Below are positions 60,549 through 64,000 of a stretch of DNA of 64,000 nucleotides, piece after piece. The notes below the pieces were generated by a model, which was not told where the DNA came from, searched no databases, and saw only the letters and a list, made by a program, of their open reading frames with translations. This DNA comes from Arbacia lixula (taxonomy: Eukaryota; Echinodermata; Echinoidea; Arbacioida; Arbaciidae): NCBI GenBank assembly GCA_963669155.1, contig OZ022585.1, positions 10,062,378 to 10,126,377 on the forward strand, read 5' to 3'. The position numbers were made by a program, and so were the translations under genes. Within the stretch, counting starts at the first letter, position 1; each line of letters opens with the position of its first letter.

Positions 60549-62240
60549 ATTAAAGGATTTCGGTTTGGGAAATATGAAATTAGACAAATATCATATGCAG
60601 ACGATTGTACCCTTTTTGTGAAAGACATAATGTCATTAAATAGAATACAGCATATTTTTGAGGAATTTGAAAAGGTCAGCGGTCTCAAAGTAAATAAGGG
60701 GAAGACAAATTTTGTATGGATGGGTAGGGAGAGTGAGCGACCGGAAGTACCCTTATTTGGTAATTTAGTTCAGGAAGTAAAGATTTTAGGAATTCATTTC
60801 TGTTTAGATGGGAATAAGAAGGATGATTTGAATTATAAAGAGATATTAAGCAAAATAAAAAGACATTTAGGATGGTGGAAACAGAGGGATTTAACTCTTA
60901 TGGGCAAAGTGCATCTACTAAAAACTTATGCCTTGTCGAAATTGAATTATGTCTCATCTCTTATATTAGTTCCCAAGTGGGTATATGTGGAAGTGGAAAA
61001 ACTATCTTTTGAATTTTTATGGGGAGGAAATGATCGAGTAAAAAGAAATATTATGTATCAGGATTACGACTATGGGGGTATGAAGATGACTAACTTTACG
61101 CTATTTGTTAAAACACAACGTGTAATGTGGTTGAAACGGTTAATATATGGAGAAAAAGAAATGGGCTGGAAGTTATTTTTTGACTACTGTTGCAAATCAG
61201 TAGGAGGAAGACTTATCTTTTTATGCGACTATGAGATATCTAAACTAGAATTAAACATTCCGCGGTTTTATTTAGAGATTTTGAAAGCTTGGCAGGATTT
61301 GAAGGAAGTGCGACAAGGAAAAGGGAAAGTTTTGAATCCAATAATTTTTAATAATAGGAACATATGCCTAAAAGGTAAAATGATATTTAATAATAATTTA
61401 TATGATAAGGAAATTTACTTCATTAAGGATTTAGTGTTTCAAGGACTGATGAGACCAGTGGAACATTTTCAGAGCTTGGGGATTAACTGTGACGATTTAC
61501 TTTTAATTAATGATATATTTAAAGTGATACAAGAAGTTTTAAAAGATGACACGGTTGTGGTTAAATTTCACGAGGTTGATATAGCGAATTTTGATATAGG
61601 ATTAAATATTTCCGAACAAAACGTAATGTTTAGAGACATAAAATCCAGAAAGGTATATGATTACTTGGTTAAAGAATTAAGAAAATTATTTGTATTGCAG
61701 ATTAGTGATAACCAAACTGTTTTCCAGTTTACTGAAAAGCAAATTACGGAGACATATAGTGGTTTGAGAAGCATGACTCTCATTAGGAAACATAGGGAAT
61801 TCCAATATAAATTATTACATAGAGCTATATATACGAAAGAGCACCTCTCAAAGTTTGGTTTTGTAACAGATAATCTGTGCTCGTTTTGTCACCAGGAAGT
61901 TGAGACATATATCCATGTGTTTTTAAACTGCCCAAAAGTTAAGGAAGTCTGGCAAATTGTGATTCAGTTGTTTGAATTAACAGAAGTTGCAACTTTGGAA
62001 TGGAAGGATATATTCGTCGGTCTTCCAGGTAAATCTATAAGAATAAAATTTGTTAATACGCTGATAGTTATGGTAAAATATATTATATTTAAATCTAGAA
62101 CAGGATCTACTCTTCCCTCATCAAGGAAAATACAACGGGATATTTTGAACTATAGAGAGGAGGAAAAGAAATTGGCAATTAAAAGGGGTAAATTGGGACT
62201 ACATTTGCAAAAGTGGGAATATATTGACAGGGTAATTTAG
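60549..62240 (+). CDS. LINE ORF2 C-terminal part (reverse transcriptase to zinc knuckle)
   Basis: About 563 codons, open to the natural TAG (62238-62240). YADD (60594-60605) is the polymerase active site. FEKVSGLKVNKGKTNFVWMG and VKILGIHF follow as in L1/Tx1 reverse transcriptases, then the thumb and a long connecting region. LCSFC to NC (61878-61931) is the C-x2-C-x8-H-x4-C zinc knuckle typical of the ORF2 C-terminus. The endonuclease and the palm and finger motifs before YADD are absent, so it cannot move on its own. The intact frame suggests a young insertion. A frame continuing left through the GT repeat is accidental. Confidence 0.92.
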   Translation: MKGFRFGKYEIRQISYADDCTLFVKDIMSLNRIQHIFEEFEKVSGLKVNKGKTNFVWMGRESERPEVPLFGNLVQEVKILGIHFCLDGNKKDDLNYKEILSKIKRHLGWWKQRDLTLMGKVHLLKTYALSKLNYVSSLILVPKWVYVEVEKLSFEFLWGGNDRVKRNIMYQDYDYGGMKMTNFTLFVKTQRVMWLKRLIYGEKEMGWKLFFDYCCKSVGGRLIFLCDYEISKLELNIPRFYLEILKAWQDLKEVRQGKGKVLNPIIFNNRNICLKGKMIFNNNLYDKEIYFIKDLVFQGLMRPVEHFQSLGINCDDLLLINDIFKVIQEVLKDDTVVVKFHEVDIANFDIGLNISEQNVMFRDIKSRKVYDYLVKELRKLFVLQISDNQTVFQFTEKQITETYSGLRSMTLIRKHREFQYKLLHRAIYTKEHLSKFGFVTDNLCSFCHQEVETYIHVFLNCPKVKEVWQIVIQLFELTEVATLEWKDIFVGLPGKSIRIKFVNTLIVMVKYIIFKSRTGSTLPSSRKIQRDILNYREEEKKLAIKRGKLGLHLQKWEYIDRVI

Positions 62241-62997
62241 TAGACTATGTAGGTTGTTTTATGTAATAACATGTATAATTGTTTACAACAACAAAATGAC
62301 GGGAAAGGTTAGTTTAATAGACACTATAAGATATTTATGTAACATATGATTATTTACAAAAATATAATTGGAAAGGTATATGATACTGCTTTGGTAGGTT
62401 ATGGAAAGATTTTTTTTAAAAACTATGACAGTTGTGAACGCGGGAGTAAAGAGGGGAGCGTGGGCAGGTTGGGGAAGGTAAGGATGGGGGTTGAGGTGGG
62501 AGGGTTAAAAGGAAGGGGGTATACATGTAGAATTTTTTTTTTTTTTTTTTTTTTTTTTTTGGGGGGGGGGGGGTATATAGCGAATTTAAGGGAAGGGTAG
62601 TTTAAGCGGTTCTGTATATGGTTGGGGTGGGTTGGTGTCAGGGGCTTGGGGGGGGGGGTGGCTGTCCAGATGGGAGTTAGGAATGGCTAGGACTAATTTT
62701 AGGGGTGTATTATAGGTTCGGGGATTAGTGGACTTGTTTATTTAAAACTTGATTCCGGAAGCTATTCGTTCAGTTTATTTGATTAAACATCGTTACATGA
62801 TTATAACAATTGAGTAATTATATTTAATATTTTCAGCTATTTTATTGTAATTAATTTGTACTTACAAATGCATATATATATAAGTTGCATGATTGTTTTG
62901 TTTAATTTGTGTTAATATATTTAAACTGATTGTATGAATTTAATTTGTATTATTATGGAATCAGAATAAAGATCATTGAAAAAAAAAAAAAAAAAAA
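60549..62997 (+). mobile_element. L1/Tx1-like non-LTR retrotransposon, 5'-truncated
   Basis: A 2.45-kb 3' portion of a LINE. It begins inside the reverse transcriptase just before the YADD catalytic motif and runs to a poly-A tail (about 62979-62997) preceded by AATAAA (62965-62970). The coding part ends at 62240. The 3' UTR (about 740 bp) contains a poly-T/poly-G block (62530-62575) and G-rich stretches. 5' truncation is usual for target-primed insertion. No target duplication can be recognised because both flanks are GT repeats. Confidence 0.9.
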
Positions 62998-63039
62998 TAT
63001 ATGTTTGGTGTGCGTGCATGTGTGTGTATGTGTGTGTGC

Positions 63040-63071
<32 letters not shown>

Positions 63072-63115
63072 GTGTGTGTGTGCGTATGTGTGTGTATGTG
63101 TGTGTGTGTGTGTGC

Positions 63116-63158
<43 letters not shown>

Positions 63159-63190
63159 TGTGCGTGAGTGCGTGCGTGCGTGCATAGACG
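62998..63190 (+). repeat. (GT)n microsatellite, right of the LINE
   Basis: (GT)n with GC and AT interruptions, directly after the LINE poly-A. Same composition and strand as the left block, consistent with one microsatellite split by the insertion. The frames on both strands are artefacts. Confidence 0.92.
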
Positions 63191-64000
63191 TGCGTGCGCA
63201 CGCGCGCGTTACGTAACGTGAGGGTCCACAACAAGGGTTCGGCATAATTTTTGGTCATTTAGCATAATTTCGCTGCTCCCCTGGCATAATTTGATTTTTT
63301 TCACTGGTCACACTGAGCTGCTCGCTCATTCACTTTCCTAGTATAGGTTAGCTGAGTGAAGCTGTAGGGATTATTTTCCTCTCCTGAATTTGCTTTCCGG
63401 TTTTTAGCCCTCTTTTGTGTCACCTTTTCCTCTGACTGCAATTTTTTCCGTGTGTGGATATATTGTGACGTTTCTGACAGCTGGATGTGGCATTTTGTTG
63501 AGTTTTGGTGAGTTTCGGGCTGGTTTAGAATGCTTGGTATATGACTGTTGTGTGATGACTGAGGTGTGACTGCCGTTTGTTTTTGCTCGCCGTGAACGCA
63601 TTACGTGTGTGTAAGACTGGGCTGTAGCGCGAACAATACGATAATACACTGTATCTATAGGTAGACATAGATCCGAGGTTTTTTTGCTTTGCATCCTTTT
63701 CAGTCGCATTTCAGTTCTAATTTGGTTCACAATCCTGACCAGCACTGTTTTAGTTATCGTGTAGCTTTCATCAGTATACCTCTAAACAGTTTTTTTTTTT
63801 TGCAGTTTAAATCAGGTGTGTTCTCAAGACTCAACACTTCAGATTTCATCGCAGACCCAGTCCCAAACACTCGTTTTGCTGTGATCGTGTTGTGGCTGTA
63901 ATTGTGCAGAGAGAATGGCTGCTGTCCTCTTTTATTCTCGAGTTGCTTTCTTCCACAGGTTCTGCAAGCAACTTGTCACAGTTTACCCCCTTTTGATGAT
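63191..64000. other. Intergenic DNA with GGCATAATT motifs, nothing else recognised
   Basis: Three GCATAATT motifs at 63240-63295 echo the cluster at 58245-58390. Open frames at 63404-63745 and 63689-63901 match no family. Confidence 0.4.

Noticed and set aside
62953-63258. His/Thr and Val/Cys repeat frames
   Set aside because: Readings of the GT microsatellite.

Overview
This is animal (metazoan) DNA, probably from a marine invertebrate deuterostome. An echinoderm is my best guess. The reasons are intron-rich genes with vertebrate-like exons, long CT/GA and GT microsatellites, many small foldback and terminal-inverted-repeat elements, and tRNA-derived SINEs. There are also ~160-bp repeat arrays ending in a (GGAC)n block, which I associate from memory with echinoderm genomes. 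The species call is inference only.

Three protein genes can be supported. (1) The first coding exon of a group I metabotropic glutamate receptor (GRM1/GRM5 type) lies on the minus strand at 18687-19449; the rest of the gene should lie at lower coordinates, and I found no further exon of it in the window. (2) A complete proteasome assembly chaperone 1 gene (PSMG1/PAC1 homologue) lies on the minus strand from 46566 to 25246. It has seven coding exons whose phases and splice sites all agree, giving a 270-residue protein. Its exons are too short to stand out as open frames, so the gene is easy to miss. (3) A death-domain exon lies on the plus strand at 53305-53635, perhaps preceded by a non-coding exon; its downstream exons were not found.

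Most other DNA is repeats. 1-17 kb holds a half foldback, a tRNA-like sequence, several TIR elements, a 2.07-kb foldback element (10041-12108) and trinucleotide arrays. 17-18.1 kb and 44.05-45.5 kb hold inverted copies of one ~160-bp-period repeat whose units carry nuclear-receptor DR1-like motifs. The PSMG1 introns (25-46 kb) carry MITE families, a tandemly duplicated and broken copy of exon 6, a long purine tract and a SINE just beyond the stop codon. 47.4-49.0 kb holds a broken Ty3/Gypsy fossil. 54.9-56.1 kb holds a SINE whose tail has been amplified into a 62-bp satellite. 60.5-63.0 kb holds a 5'-truncated L1/Tx1-like LINE sitting inside a GT microsatellite.

No operon-like or defence-like gene system is visible. 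The most interesting items are repeat biology (the satellite born from a SINE tail, the LINE in a microsatellite, the DR1-bearing arrays, the nested foldback) and the exon duplication in PSMG1.
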